Positions 35,301 to 47,371 of a DNA stretch of 64,000 nt are shown here, in pieces; the stretch's first letter is position 1; each line of letters begins with the position of its first letter. The stretch covers positions 558,001-622,000 of the forward strand of contig JAACJM010000023.1 of assembly GCA_013368315.1 (NCBI GenBank), written 5' to 3'. Origin of the DNA: Tetrapyrgos nigripes (lineage: Eukaryota; Basidiomycota; Agaricomycetes; Agaricales; Campanellaceae). The notes below the pieces were generated by a model. That model was not told the DNA's origin and searched no databases. It saw only the letters and a program-made list of their open reading frames with translations. The translations under genes were made by a program, and so were the position numbers.

Positions 35301-38300
35301 ATGAGCTCACGCAGAACTCGCCGCAATCGTGGACGCAGACGTACTCGTCCATCACATCATCATGACCGGGTTGACGACTCAGATGACAATGAAGTCATCG
35401 ACACTCAGGAACTAATCCCCAGAAGGCGTCCTCGTATCTACCCCTCCTCATCACATTATCACGACCGGATCGACGATAAGGACGATTATGAAGTCATCAA
35501 CGTTCGTGAATTTCGACCAGGAGCGCTGGGCGCAATCTCCACACCAAGGTCACCACAGAAAGGTACCAGCTGGACTCAGGGGAGCGAAACGTGGGGTCCT
35601 GAGGACAGCAACACGTTTGCACTGGAGAACGATGGTAACTGGGTTGACGAAGAGGTGGATAGAGGTGTCTTTGAGGCTGAGGGTGAAGTTTATGAAGTTT
35701 ATGAAGTTGCTCCTCTTCCTAAGAAGCGGAGTAAAGTCTCAGTGTGTTTCAAACATTTTTGGCACTATTTTTGGGCTCATATATCTTTTCACAGAGACGT
35801 TCAGATATGGTGTGGTCCGAGCTACATCGACAAACCTATCTCGATGAGCTTGTGCGATGGGATGGTCGAGGAGATGCTCTGAGTCAACAAGCTTGCCTTG
35901 ACTGTGTTGCCAGAAAGAAGGACCCTCCATCCCCCGGCAATATACGTTGTTTGGACTGTTTTGTTCCGGATTTGACCTGTTCAGCCTGTTGTACTCGTCG
36001 TCATTATGGGAATCCTTTGCATAGAGTGCAGGTGCGTCGACCTATGTCTTTTCTTTTGATATCTCGCAGCTTATGTGTATTCCGAAAGCGTTGGAATGGA
36101 TCTAACTTCGTGAAGACAAGTCTTGCCAAGCTCGGCCTCACAGTACAGCTGAACCACCTCAGCATGTATTGTCGTAATCCTCAACCGTGTCATTCAAACC
36201 TTCGCATCCTCCACACAAACGGCATTCACCAAGTTAACTTGATGTACTGCGTGTGTGATCGTTCCATTCCACATGCCTACCAGCTTCTCCGCCGTGGACT
36301 GTACCCCTCCACCCACAACATTCCTAAAACTGTAGCTTCGTTTGCACTGATGGATCTCCTCCACCACCTGTCCATCACTTCTAAAGGGTCTAACCACGAT
36401 TTCTACCGAACGATTGAAAGGCTTAGCGACAATACCGGGTTGGAAATCCCCAAATCTCGTTACGCTGCATTAAGGAGGATGACCCACCAATGGCGACATC
36501 TAAAACTTCTCAAACGAGGTGGAAGATGCCATGACGCTGACCCTCAACGTGTATTGAGTACCAAGAACGGCGACTTGGCTGTGATATGCCCGTCGTGTCC
36601 CTACCCTGGAATCAATATTCCATCTTCCTTGGATCTTCATGCCGTTCCTGAGGATCTTCGCTTTCTTTACCGCGTCTTTCTTGTCATGGACGCTAATTTC
36701 AAATTGAAGAACCAATTGGTATCTTCTTATTCAAGAGATCCTGGGTTTGGAGTGGGGTTGGCATACTTCGTTCCTCGGGGACCATATGAGGAGTATGTAA
36801 GGTCGCAGATCGATGATGAGGAGGTATGATTCTCTTTTTTGTAACATTTAATTAGTATGCTGATGGTTTTGATTTGGATAGATCAGTACCTGCGTAGGGT
36901 TCGCTGCGTTGGCTCAAGCTCTTACCAGGTTTTCTCGAGGCCTACGGTACACGGGTGTAGGGGCAGTGTCTTGTGAACGAACGGACATGTTGATGCCAAA
37001 TGGGGTGGGGAACATTCCAAAAGGCGAAAGGTTAGGTTTTATTTTTTCATTCTTGGCACATCTAGCTGAGTTGGCTTCCACTCAGATACACATGCATGGA
37101 CTTTGTCTTTGCCTATGCCCTCAAGTTGTTCACTGAGATATTATGGCTCTTGATTAGCTACGACATTGCTTGTCAGTGGTATGTCCACCTCTTTTGGCGC
37201 ATAGACAATAGTTGGTCAGACGACATGAAGCCCCCAATTCCCCTTAACTCCGACAACGTTTCGCCTGCCGTTGGGAAGTTTCACGAGCCTGCCCACATTC
37301 AGAAGAACCATGAACAGTTCTCATTTAATTTGATATCTGGCGTCGGTCACTGCAATGGGGAGGGTCCTGAGCGAATATGGGCATCACATAATGCCGTTGC
37401 CTACTCCACAAAGCCAATGGCCCCGGGAACCCGTCAAGATGTTTTAGACGACCACTTCGCTGCCTGGAACTGGCAGAAATTGATCGGAATGGGTATGTTA
37501 ATAGTCTACTTTGCTTCAAACATTTTACTAACTTATATTGGCTTTAGGGAAAACGCTGAGACGCCGTTACCAGGCTGCTGTCGCTGAGCGTAACGTCCAA
37601 GTTGATGCTCATGTCGGGTGGACAGCCAGGCTTCCTCCAGCACTTGTGACCCAATGGGAACAACTTTGCGTTGCATGGGAGAAGGCTCCCTATCCCAAAG
37701 ACGTCGAAAACCCGTTTGAAATCACAAGCGAATTCCTAGACGAAGAAGAGGCATTGAAGGAATTGGAGGCAGAGGACGCAGCTCGACGTGCGCATGGTGG
37801 AGTCAGCTGGAATGATGTTACGCCACCGGGCTTCATCTCAATGGGTCTGGAACTCGAACAGATGTGGTATGTCTTCTGTTCGGCACACTTTGGATTTAGA
37901 TTACATTCTGATATTTTACATACAGTCTTTCCATTCAGGAGAACGTCAAGAAGAAGACCACACACATCAATGATGTAGACCGACGGGCTGGTCGTTCACG
38001 TCGGGAACAGGAAGATGCTGCGATATCGGAACAGCGAGCACCCCTGCGGGACAAACTGGCAACATACGAGCGACTGCGAGGGATTTACATGCCCGGGTTG
38101 CTACAAATGCTAGTGGACCTCGGGGAGGAGGTGGATGGGGCTAGCTCCGATATGACAAATCCTGAGGACGTCAAGTTATGGCTTCCTTCTGCCATCCCTG
38201 AAGACCGTAGAGACCGAGTATGCACCTCTGGACTTGTAGCCATTGAAGACCGCCTACGAACTGCCCAATGCACGTCCTCCATTGAAGCTCTCCGACATAC

Positions 38301-39147
38301 ACTCAGAGTCAAAAGTCGAATGGTCCTATTCAAAAACGCGAACATTTCTGGACAACGACCAGGCCTCCGTTCACGTGCAATCATCGATCGAGTCCATGAA
38401 AGAGCCAAAAAATATGCAGCTCGGTATCGTACTGCTCGGGCTGCAAAGCTGAGTTTGTTAGGGCCCGGATCTTGGGAAAAGCAGTTGAGGATTCTGAGAA
38501 ACGAGGATGTACGGTCATATCGAGACCAGGCAAGATTGAAGAAGGGTCCAGGGAGAAGGGGAACCAATGAGGATAGTTGGGAGCCGGCTCAAGAGGAGGA
38601 GAGAAACGAGGACGACGATGACATGGTGCTTTGGAATGAGGTTCGTCAGGAGTGTAGAGGAATTACGAGAAGGGAAGATATCCCAAGGTCTGGGACTGGG
38701 GAGACAACCAAGAAGAATTCCTGGATTTGGGAAGCAGGGCCTGGGATGAATCTTGAGGATGGAGCTGATGAGGGCAACGAGGTCTGCCGGTCAGAATGGT
38801 GTCGAAGCCGGGCTCGAGCACAACAAGCTACTGAGGAGGTGATGTTGCTTAAAGAGGAGATGCGGCGGACATCGGCTTTCCTGGTTTGGAAAGGGAAATG
38901 GTGGCAGGAACGGTCAGCAGTGCGCAACGGCGAGGACGGGGTTGAGGCTGGACTTCAAGACGGGTTGGCTGCCTATAGTGCAAAACAGGCAGAGCTATAT
39001 CGAGCCCTTGAGATAGCTTTCCGATCTCTCTGGTCCCAACCCCTATCTGACAAAACGCCTGGAGTCACTGTAGAAACTGCAGCCGGTTCTGATAGCGAGG
39101 ACGATGATGCTGTGAACGAGGACAACAGTGATGATGAGGAAGAGTGA
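35301..39147 (+). CDS. KDZ (Kyakuja-Dileera-Zisupton) transposase with CxC2 cysteine cluster, intact
   Basis: Seven exons: 35301-35741, 35795-36031, 36089-36823, 36882-37030, 37086-37492, 37548-37866 and 37926-39147. They join in frame into about 1,169 residues without a stop. The N-terminus is Arg-rich, followed by an acidic linker. The CxC2 cluster reads CLDCVARKK, then IRCLDCFVPDLTCSACCTRR with HYGNPLHRVQRW. The RNase H-fold core shows a first Asp in FLVMDANFKL, a second in LISYDIACQW, and an acidic site in GHCNGEGPERIW. The C-terminal third is helical and ends in an acidic DDDAVNEDNSDDEEE tail. The ATG at 35301 was chosen because the frame is open from there and the Arg-rich start is typical. 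The gene lies head-to-head with the dioxygenase remnant at 34386-35281. It would catalyse cut-and-paste of a KDZ element, but I could not identify that element's TIRs. Confidence 0.88.
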
Positions 39148-39293
39148 GGCTCCGTATTAGTGAGATTCCGTTTCTCCTTTCTTTTTGTTTTCTCATTTTT
39201 TTTTGGCTGCACTGCAGAACATTGTACTTTTATATCTCATTTCTACTTGTTAGGCTTGCATACAAGGTAGACCTATGGACCTGAATATATTCT

Positions 39294-39500
39294 ATTGTGT
39301 GCATTTTTTCGGGTAATTTCACGATTTTTTTGTGGCAATGTGGGGTGATTAAAAGCGCACCTGTGCTCACTGTTGGAAACAGTGAACACGAGGTGATTAG
39401 CAATGCCAACGGGTATATTAGCGTCCCCGCCACACATCCGATCAATATCCTCAACGTCCCCGCCACATATCCGAACAACGAACATGCTCAATGTACCCGC
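39294..39500. repeat. Repeat unit shared with 41176-41490 (GTCCCCGCCACA family)
   Basis: The unit reads TTCGGGTAATTTCACGATTT, then CACTGTTGGAAACAGTGAACACGAGG split by a few bases, then AGCAATGCCAACGGGTATAT and several GTCCCCGCCACAyrTCCGA words. It recurs twice on the other side of the Tc1 element. Confidence 0.7.
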
Positions 39501-39545
39501 CACATGTCCAAACAATAACCAAGCATAGTGTGACAATTCTATGTA

Positions 39546-41173
39546 CAGTGGGTCAAAAAATTGTCCACATGTTTCGCATTTTTGGAAAGATTGCCAATTT
39601 AAGCAATACTGAGTAGAGATATTAAAATGTGGTCAGTGATGGGCAGAAAGCCCTTGATAAACGCTACAATATTCTGTCTGTTTTGTCTTATTTGGCTTAA
39701 AACTCATGGAGATATGACTGATTTAAAATGGTATGTCATTTGGACAATTTTTTGACATGCAAGTGAAAATACAGAAAGTGCTAGCTCAGTACTTGGTATG
39801 CCCTCCTTTGGCCCTTCAACACAGCCTCAATCCTTCTAGGCATGCTCCTGATCAATTTCTGACAATCTTCTTCTGTGATTTCATCCCACTTTTCAGCTGC
39901 TCTGTCCCATATTTCCCAAACTCCAGAGGGTGCTGTGTCATATCCATTGAGCTTGTGTTTGAGGGTTGTCCAGAGGTGTTCAATGGGGTTCAGGTCAGGA
40001 GATTGAGCAGGCCAGCTCATGCAATGGATGTTGTTGTCTTCAAACCACTTGGTGGCCAGTTTTGACTTGTGTTTAGGATCATTGTCTTGCTGAAAAATGG
40101 CCACCTCTGGATCAACACCCAAAATATCCATGCTCTCCAGAAGGTTGTTCTCCAAAATGTCCACATACTGCTCTGCATTCATCCTGCCCTCCACCTCTGC
40201 CATGTTTCCAACTCCTTCCCACCCCATACATCCCCACACCATGATATTTCCTCCTCCAAATTTGACTGTTTCCACCACATTTCTCTCTCCCAAGGATTCA
40301 CCCTTCCTCCCCCACACATACTGCTGTCCATCTGACCCATATCGATTGATTTTAGTCTCATCTGACCAAATAACCCTTTTCCAGTCATCCACAGTCCAGT
40401 TTCTGTACTTCTGTGCAAAGTTTAAACGAGCCTTCCTGTGAGCTGCAGTGAGTTTGGGCTTCTTCTTCGTTTTAGATGTGTCCACATCATGCCTGAGAAG
40501 GGAATTTCGAATGGTTTGGGTGGAGACAGGTTGGTCAAGGAGGGGATTGATGTTTCTGGCCACTTCTGTAGCATTTTCAGCTTTGCCAGTGTTGATTTGT
40601 TGGATAGCAGCACGTTCATCAGTGGTAGACAGCTTTCTAGGACGCCCTGCTTGATGGTTCTCCTTGTCAGGATACATCTCTTTGGCCAGAGAAGCAATCT
40701 TTGACTTGGATACCCCAGTTTTAGCAGAGATTTCCCTGGATGAAGCAGAAGTTTGGAGGAGAGAGAGGATATTGTCTTTCTGGGTGGATGTGATGGGTCT
40801 CATGATTTGATGAGGGCTATAGAACAACTGGATGCCCTTATATATGGTCCAGCTGGCAGCTATGATATCATTATGATGTAGCCATTGCATCATTGTACAA
40901 CTCCACTTATGATGTCATCTATGAGACATCACATAGTTACAATACTGATTTTGAAGTGGCAACTCAAAAAATTGTCCAAATGACATACCATTTTAAATCA
41001 ATCATATCTCCATGAGTTTTGAGCCAAATAGGACAAGTAAAACAGATTATTGTAGCTCTTATCAAGGGCGTTCTGCCCATCACTGACCACATTTCAATAT
41101 CTCTACTCAGTATTGCTTAAATTGGCAATCTTTCCAAAAATGCGAAACATGTGGACAATTTTTTGACCCACTG
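39546..41173. mobile_element. Tc1/mariner element, 1,628 bp, intact, TA target
   Basis: The TIRs are about 211 bp (39546-39756 and 40964-41173) and begin CAGTGGGTCAAAAAATTGTC. They are identical over roughly the first 75 bp by eye. TA flanks at 39544-39545 and 41174-41175. Each TIR also ends on its inner side with a near-complement of the outer word (GGACAATTTTTTGAC), so each arm carries the likely transposase-binding word twice in opposite orientation. The element interrupts the GTCCCCGCCACA repeat. Confidence 0.95.
39781..40803 (-). CDS. Tc1-like transposase, 340 aa, intact
   Basis: The start MRPITSTQKDN at 40803 is preferred over an upstream ATG because it begins the helix-turn-helix region and gives the usual 340 aa. 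The paired HTH covers SSREISAKTGVSKSKIASLA and ATEVARNINPLLDQPVSTQT, with GRPRKL between them (GRPR-type linker). The catalytic triad is D in VIWSDETKI, D in IFQQDNDPKH and E in LNPIEHLW, with 34 residues between the last two (DD34E). No stop or frameshift. It would bind the TIRs and catalyse TA-targeted cut-and-paste. The intact frame and near-identical TIRs point to recent activity. Confidence 0.95.
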   Translation of the reverse strand: MRPITSTQKDNILSLLQTSASSREISAKTGVSKSKIASLAKEMYPDKENHQAGRPRKLSTTDERAAIQQINTGKAENATEVARNINPLLDQPVSTQTIRNSLLRHDVDTSKTKKKPKLTAAHRKARLNFAQKYRNWTVDDWKRVIWSDETKINRYGSDGQQYVWGRKGESLGERNVVETVKFGGGNIMVWGCMGWEGVGNMAEVEGRMNAEQYVDILENNLLESMDILGVDPEVAIFQQDNDPKHKSKLATKWFEDNNIHCMSWPAQSPDLNPIEHLWTTLKHKLNGYDTAPSGVWEIWDRAAEKWDEITEEDCQKLIRSMPRRIEAVLKGQRRAYQVLS

Positions 41174-41175
41174 TA

Positions 41176-41490
41176 GGTATTTCTGGGGGTAATTTTACAA
41201 TTTTTTAAGGCAATGTGAAGCACACCTGCGCTCGCTGTTGGAAATAGCGAACACGAGGTAATTAGCAATGCCAACGGGTATATTAATGTCCCCGCCACAC
41301 ATCCGAAGACAATTCTATTGTAGGTATTTCTGGGGGTAATTTTACGATTTTTTATGGCAATGTGAAGCACACCTGCGCTCGCTGTTGGAAATAGCGAACC
41401 CGAGGTAATTAGCAATGCCAACGGGTATATTGACGTCCCCGCCACACATCCGAACAATATCCTCAACGTCCCCGCCACATGTCCGAAGGT
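41176..41490. repeat. Two tandem copies (~150 bp) of the GTCCCCGCCACA repeat
   Basis: Copies begin TAGGTATTTCTGGGGGTAAT near 41174 and 41323. Both contain GCACACCTGCGCTCGCTGTT, an imperfect hairpin around the GTTGGAAATAGC segment, and end with GTCCCCGCCACACATCCGA. They continue the unit seen at 39294-39500; the Tc1 element lies between. Confidence 0.75.
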
Positions 41491-41823
41491 CAGTGACGTG
41501 GAGCAGTAATTGATAATAATCAATTCTGGATGGGAGTGATTATCAAATTCCCAGTATGGGCACACAGCGGCGGGAGAGGCGGAGGGGGCGGGGTGATGAT
41601 GATCATAGTGTGGATGGTCTAGGCGGGATAGGCAGTGACCAAGGGTATGCCAACAATGATCTCGAGGGCCCAGCATACCCTATAGCGGTGAAAATGGCAC
41701 AATGGAATAAAGTCCTTGTGGATATATGAAAAGGGATGGACAATTAGCCTCTCTCATGTATCAGGCCAGCAGATACAAGTCGTAAGGCTTCAGTATCAGC
41801 AAGGAAGCAAGCTCTGCCTATAG

Positions 41824-44800
41824 TTATCGGTCATCGCTCAGGTAGATGCAGTATGGCGTGTGTAAGTCTGACTCACCCTTATACTGATAGGGAAACCATG
41901 TTACTGATTCTTTGACCTTGGATAATGATCTCGCATCATGCACCATCAATGTCTCTACCATGGTTGCTGTAAGTCCTGTCAAGATTTTGCTTTCAAAGAG
42001 ATAGAAAGCTGAGACATCTTGATTTTCTGGTATAACAGCTGTCGGGTTAACTGGAAGGACGAGTCGACTGTGGACCCTGTACTGGGCTGCACCCAACGGC
42101 TTTCGAGATCGCCAGTCATGTTTTATGGTCGGATTGTCCTCGGTTGTCGCTGAAACAAGCTGAAGCGGTTGGAAGGTGACGTAGACATCATTTTCGGTAA
42201 GCATATCATGCAAGATTTGCTCTACCGACTGACCAGCATCAATGCACACTACTTCACTGAAGCAGAGGAAGATGAGATCACCGTGGCGAAGTAGAGAGAC
42301 GATAGGATCTGATACAATGAGTGAAGGTGCGCCAAATGCTGACCCGTTGCTGAGAATAGAGGATGTCGGGACTGATGGGTTATACCTAGAGACTCCTTGA
42401 TATCTTTTGAGACGGTCTGTTGAAGTTGAGTTCTTGTATTTGTGGAGCCTAGACGACAAGAAACTGGCTTTGTTAACCTGTTTCCCAGACTGCAAAGTCA
42501 CGAAAGTATCAAACTTGGGGCCAGTAATTGTTTCCTGTGGAATCTCAGCGTAGATCACATCCTCAACTTCTGCATTAAATCCGGCGCCGACTACACGATT
42601 GGAAGGTTCGTTGTCTTCGGCAACACACTCCTCTTCTTCCATATCTTCTTCATTGTATTCTAGATTAACAGGCTGCTTGAGCAGAAGCTTTCCGCATGGA
42701 CACAGGATATCAATGCCTGCCTTGTCATCCACTCCTAATAACTCCTCTACAAGGTCTGCAACTTTTCCCTTTATGATAGATTCTGACTGTAAGACCTGCA
42801 GTCCTTTCTTCCAACAGGTGAGCAGGCTGACGAGCAATACCGAGATGTCACCCCTCCATGACGCAGGGCTGACATGATCTGCTTGATCACCCAACAATGT
42901 GGGCTGGCCATTCCGGTCAACGAACGGTAGGCGCAGTCGTCATGGGCTATGGTCCCAGCCAGGATATTTTGCGAGGATACTAGCTATCTCGGTAGTCGCA
43001 GTGCCACGCTCTGTGAACTGCAAGATATCGGCACCCGAGTTGTTGCCTATCATAGTCTGGATGATACTGAACAGGATTTCGAGACGGTCGGTACCGAGTA
43101 GTACAAGGTAGAAGTCTGAATTAGGGTTGTCGATCTTCGCTTTAGCAACGCAAAAATATACGTTTTTGATCGTGATCATTATGTCGGTGAAGAGAAGGGG
43201 AGGAAGGAAGTCTTTTCCAGCGGCTCGGAACAGAACTAAACCGAGATGAGCAGCTACACTAAAATGTTGCAGTTGTTCAGACAGTGAAAGGTCGATGCAA
43301 ATGTAGGGGAAGAGTAGTGACTTTAAAAACACTCCAAGAAGGATCAGGGCATCTCGAGCATTCCTATAGCCAGGCTGGGAGTCCTCAGGAGCTGGTGGAA
43401 GGGTCCAGATATCGCGCAGTAAATTGTATGCCAGTACAACGTCCTGTTTGTTGTTTGGATGGAAAAGTGAGCATATATGCTGATCACTAAATCCAGAATC
43501 ACGGAGATGCCTCTTGATGATATCTGGAGTAAGGACTTGGTCTACGACAACCACTCCACGGGATATCAGGCGATTTCTAAGACGTTTGAAGGTATGGTGA
43601 AAATCTTTATCTGCGGTGAGGTCATCCTGGCCAACCAACAAATTCATGAAACGCAAAATGGACAGCAAAGTGTGCAGTTTTGATTCTGGTGACAGCTTTT
43701 CTTGCGAGGTTAGCCTCATCAGAGACTTTCCTCTGCGAGTCTCGCCATCGGATGCAAGAGAAACAATTCGGTGAGAGATTTTCAGCTTTGTGAGTGTTGC
43801 AATAACAACTTTGGCCACTAATGCAATTAACTCTGCGTGCTTCGGGCCCTGCTCTCTTTTACAAGTCCCAGACACAAGAATGGGCCGAGCACTATATGTC
43901 CGTTTGTCGCCACTCAGAATACCAAGAGCTCCTACAGTAGCCTGAGGAGACTATGAGTATTAATGACAGTGTGAGAATGACATTTGACTGACCTCACTGG
44001 CATAATGCACGTGCGGCTCTTTGTCTTCTCCCAATAGATGCAACTCGTTCATCAGGATGTCCAAGTCGTCCTCCGTGTTGAGATCCAGTGCAACAAGCTG
44101 TGCATGCTCTCTGCAGATCCCCAAAATCTTGTTGGTCTTTGGGTCCCAACAGAGGCGTTTCTCCACGGCAATTTCATCAAACATAAGCACAGTATGCCAG
44201 ACATCCGCATTGGACTGTAGCAATTCTCTGAAATCCCCTTCAAATGATGCTTCAACATTCCTGGCAATCTCATCCACAATTGGGAATCCTGGAGAGGTGA
44301 TGAGAGGTGGAATAGTGGAGTGATTGCGAAGGGTAGTCATGCCAGGTAGTCCAAGCATTCGGTGAGCCATAGACGCTATTCGTACACCACCAAGTCTCCA
44401 TAACAACAGCCCCATCATTATCTGCTCCTCTTTGAATGACTTTGGCTTATAAACCCCTTTAGCTGCCTCTTCGTATAACCCAATTATGGCCTGTGTACTC
44501 TGGCCTTTTGCAAGAGCAACATGAAGCAGTCAGTTGACATTCTTGGCTTTCCTGCTAGCCATAGCAAGCAGTAGACGCTTGTTATCATCCACCTTCCCTA
44601 TCACTACTCGTAACCTCTTCGACATATTCAGCTTGCCCAGCCGAAACCCATCAATTTGACAGTCTTTACGATGAGCAATCTCTATCAACCCTGCCATGCC
44701 CTGATACATCATAGGTGTGTTCTCATGTACACCCTCTTTCATATGGTCAATAACGTTTGCTAATGCCGAGTTTTCCTTCAGTCCAGTGCAGCTCAAGCAC

Positions 44801-45944
44801 ATGTCGTTGGGTGTAGCGAGAACTTTGCGACAACCTTTTGCTCGGAACATCATGGAATGAGCTGTCATGTCAATGACAGGACCCTCCCACTGAAGCACCT
44901 TGGCGTCATGCAAATACCACGGATAGTTTGAGTAGGGCAGGTCATCAGGCTCCATTGGTACGATGAAACCTGGACAATTGTGTGTCGGTGTGGAAGGAGA
45001 GATTGGCGGAGATGGTACGTCGTCTGTGTACTTTTTCTCGGAAGCTGCTGGGCTGACAGTGCTGTCCTCACCAGTGGAGATAGATGGTGGTCTATTTTCT
45101 TCAGTGATCACATCGTGCGGGTATCTGCAACTGGTCAGTTGCCTTTCTCTGGTAAATATATACAAGTGACTCACAACGTTAATATTGCTTCTTTCAGTCT
45201 CTCAGCTCGTGCCTGGAGAAGACTGGGCATCACCGCTTTTGCCTCTACCATATAGCTAGCCATGCGACAGAATCCGAGCACTCCACTCCTTCCTTCATGT
45301 ACCATCGCCTCCATTTCTGCACTCGTCTTTCCCTGAAAAATGCTATCCAGCATCGGGTTCAACACCACTTCAAACAGGTCATCTCCTGTGAGCGTTTCAT
45401 CGGTCACAAAAGTATGAGGGTCTTGTATAAAGATGTCGAGAGGATTAGGGGATTTAGCGGGTACGTTGGGAATGCGAAGTGCCAAGGTCTCAAGCTCAAG
45501 AAATGGCGAGACGCAAGGCTGTTCTGACAACACTGGTAATGGATGGGTGGGTGTGGGAACTGCCTCCAATATCTCTAGGTCAGGGCTAAGAGGTCGGGTT
45601 GATTGGAGAGCAGGTTTGACGATTTTAGGTGCAGGTGCGTGTGTCGAGACTAGAGGAGCTTTAGCCACCAAAAAAGACTTTAATGTTCTTTGCGGGTTCT
45701 GTTGGGACTTCTTGTACTTTTCCGCATCTCTTTTGCACGTCTCTGATAGATAGTGTCTCTTTTTGAAGTTATCTAAACTGCCGCTTCCAACACCACGTCG
45801 CTGCTTGCAGTTGGGGCATAAGACCTTGCCATCAGAGTCTATTACGAGGTTGTCCTAGTTATCTGTATTAGCCACTACCAGTTTAATTAACGTGAGACAG
45901 ACCAATTCTGCGATGTTGGGTGGTGCGGGAGCACTCGGAGTCAT
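41824..45944 (-). pseudogene. P-element/THAP9-like transposase of a large Agaricomycete family, two in-frame stops
   Basis: The first exon MTPSAPAPPNIAEL (ATG at 45942-45944) is spliced over 48 bp to DNLVIDSDGKVLCPNCKQRR and RHYLSETCKRDAEKYKKSQ, a C..C...H...C zinc-binding start. A Pro/Ser linker follows, then PGFIVPMEPDDLPYSNYPWY and AKGCRKVLATPNDMCLSCTG. Core motifs in order are LLLWRLGGVRIASMAHRMLG, VLMFDEIAVEKRLCWDP (first Asp), ASEATVGALGIL, SLASDGETRRGKSL (second Asp), DFHHTFKRLRNRLISRG, YICIDLSLSEQLQHFS and LGTDRLEILFS. This Asp spacing and order resemble P-element/THAP9 transposases. Stops: TGA at 44530-44532 (NVN|LLHVALAKG) and TGA at 42940-42942 (WDHSP|RLRLP), each one C-to-T from CGA. 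The C-terminal splice near 41870 is uncertain and no TIRs were found. Confidence 0.6.
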
Positions 45945-47330
45945 AGTCTGAGAGCAGAGAGGTATTGGAAATAAAGATTTGTGCTGGCTAAAGCAAGTAC
46001 ATACACTTTGAACTATTCTACAGTACATATCCATGCTCGGTGAGTATGAAGAGACAGTAAACAGACCCAATAATGACCATTTTCCATCAGCTTCGGACCG
46101 CCTCTCAGAGGGGTCAAAAAATTTTTTTTCGATCCATCCGGAGGAACCTACCTACCAACCCCCGGTACGGGATTTCCCGGCCCGGACCCCCTTGCTCACC
46201 ACGAGGAGTCTAGAAACGTCAGAGTCAGTACGGAAGGTGGCAAAACGCTCTCTCCAACGGCGGAAAAACTTAATTTGCAGCCTGTGCGAATCATGCTTAG
46301 TATGGAGAGTCTGCGAGTGATCCTAAAGGCAGCATGATAGAGTAAAATAAGAACGTAAGTAGGCTCCATGTGGGTCTTCTTCAGAAAAACTAGGGCAAGC
46401 AAAGGACAACGCCTGGATGGAAAAGATCATTTTGAAATGTTTTCCTTGAGGTTAAATGACCTGGAGCATGGGGTATCCTAGTGGAGTAGAGTGCGAATGA
46501 TGCGTCAAAGAATCTTTTTTGCAGCACTGCCACGGGCCTAGAACCTCTCACCACGGGGCCGGTTAACCAGGTAACCGTGACTCCTGTACCCCTAATCTCG
46601 TCCTTCCATTGGTTATACTACAATCCCAACTATTCCCTCTCTATCGCACCACCACCTCATCCTAATCCTACCATTTATTCACGCCAGTCGATGCAGTCGG
46701 AATCAACTGTGCGTCATTATGGTACGTGGTGGGAGTTGCGAAACGCAAAAACTTTCGGGAAACCTCCTCAACAGGCACGCCGAAAAGACAAAAATATCCA
46801 CTCGACGGATAGATGACATTATTGTACAGATATATCTTATATCTGTACAAAAATGTGTTTCTGTACACCTTTCTGCCGAGCGGATATTTTTGTATTTTCG
46901 GCGTGAGGCCTAGTCGACTCCGAGTTTGAATGGGCGTCAATCTATCCCGTCTTATTGGCGCTTCCACAATTTTAGTTCTCGGGAAGCCAAGTATAGTTTT
47001 TACGTCAAGAAGTGTAGTACAGACGAAGGGTGAGGATTCTGAGCCGCAGCGAGATGGGAACAAGAGGAAAAGCGGGAAGAAGAAGAAGGGAGCGTCAGCG
47101 AGTTGATAGGCTTTAAAGGCTTTTACAGATTTATTTCTATAGGCTATCTGTCCACTACTATGTAATTGTCCCGTTTCTTGGAGATATCAGAATACAGGTC
47201 GCAACTGCAGAGCCAAATGAACCGCTCAAGCCACAAGCGCGAAGCTGAAACCGGGTCGGAGTCCCAAAATTGCCTTGGTTGTAATAGGGGCTATTTATAT
47301 CCTTCATAAGTAGAGTAATTAGGAGTACCG
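45945..47330. other. No gene recognised; contains one small MITE
   Basis: Frames at 46033-46320 (+), 46196-46402 (-) and 46668-47063 (-) show no motif I recognise. The 46668 frame runs through the MITE at 46776-46905, which argues against it being a gene. Confidence 0.45.
46776..46905. mobile_element. 130 bp MITE with CACGCCGAAAA ends
   Basis: CACGCCGAAAAGACAAAAAT at the left pairs with ATTTTTGTATTTTCGGCGTG at the right, about 33 bp of TIR in all. AGG flanks both sides (46773-46775, 46906-46908). The centre is a palindrome around GATATATCTTATATC. CAC..GTG ends with a 3 bp duplication would suit a CACTA-derived MITE, but 3 bp is weak evidence. Confidence 0.6.
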
Positions 47331-47371
47331 TACCCTGTGCGTCCGACTCCTAGTACCCAAACTACTAGTTC

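Noticed and set aside
44021..44323. 100-codon plus-strand frame
   Set aside because: Antisense to the P-like transposase core, which has the recognisable motifs.
46081..46200. CCCCCTTG end resembling the CAAGGGG MITE family
   Set aside because: No matching opposite end or target duplication found.
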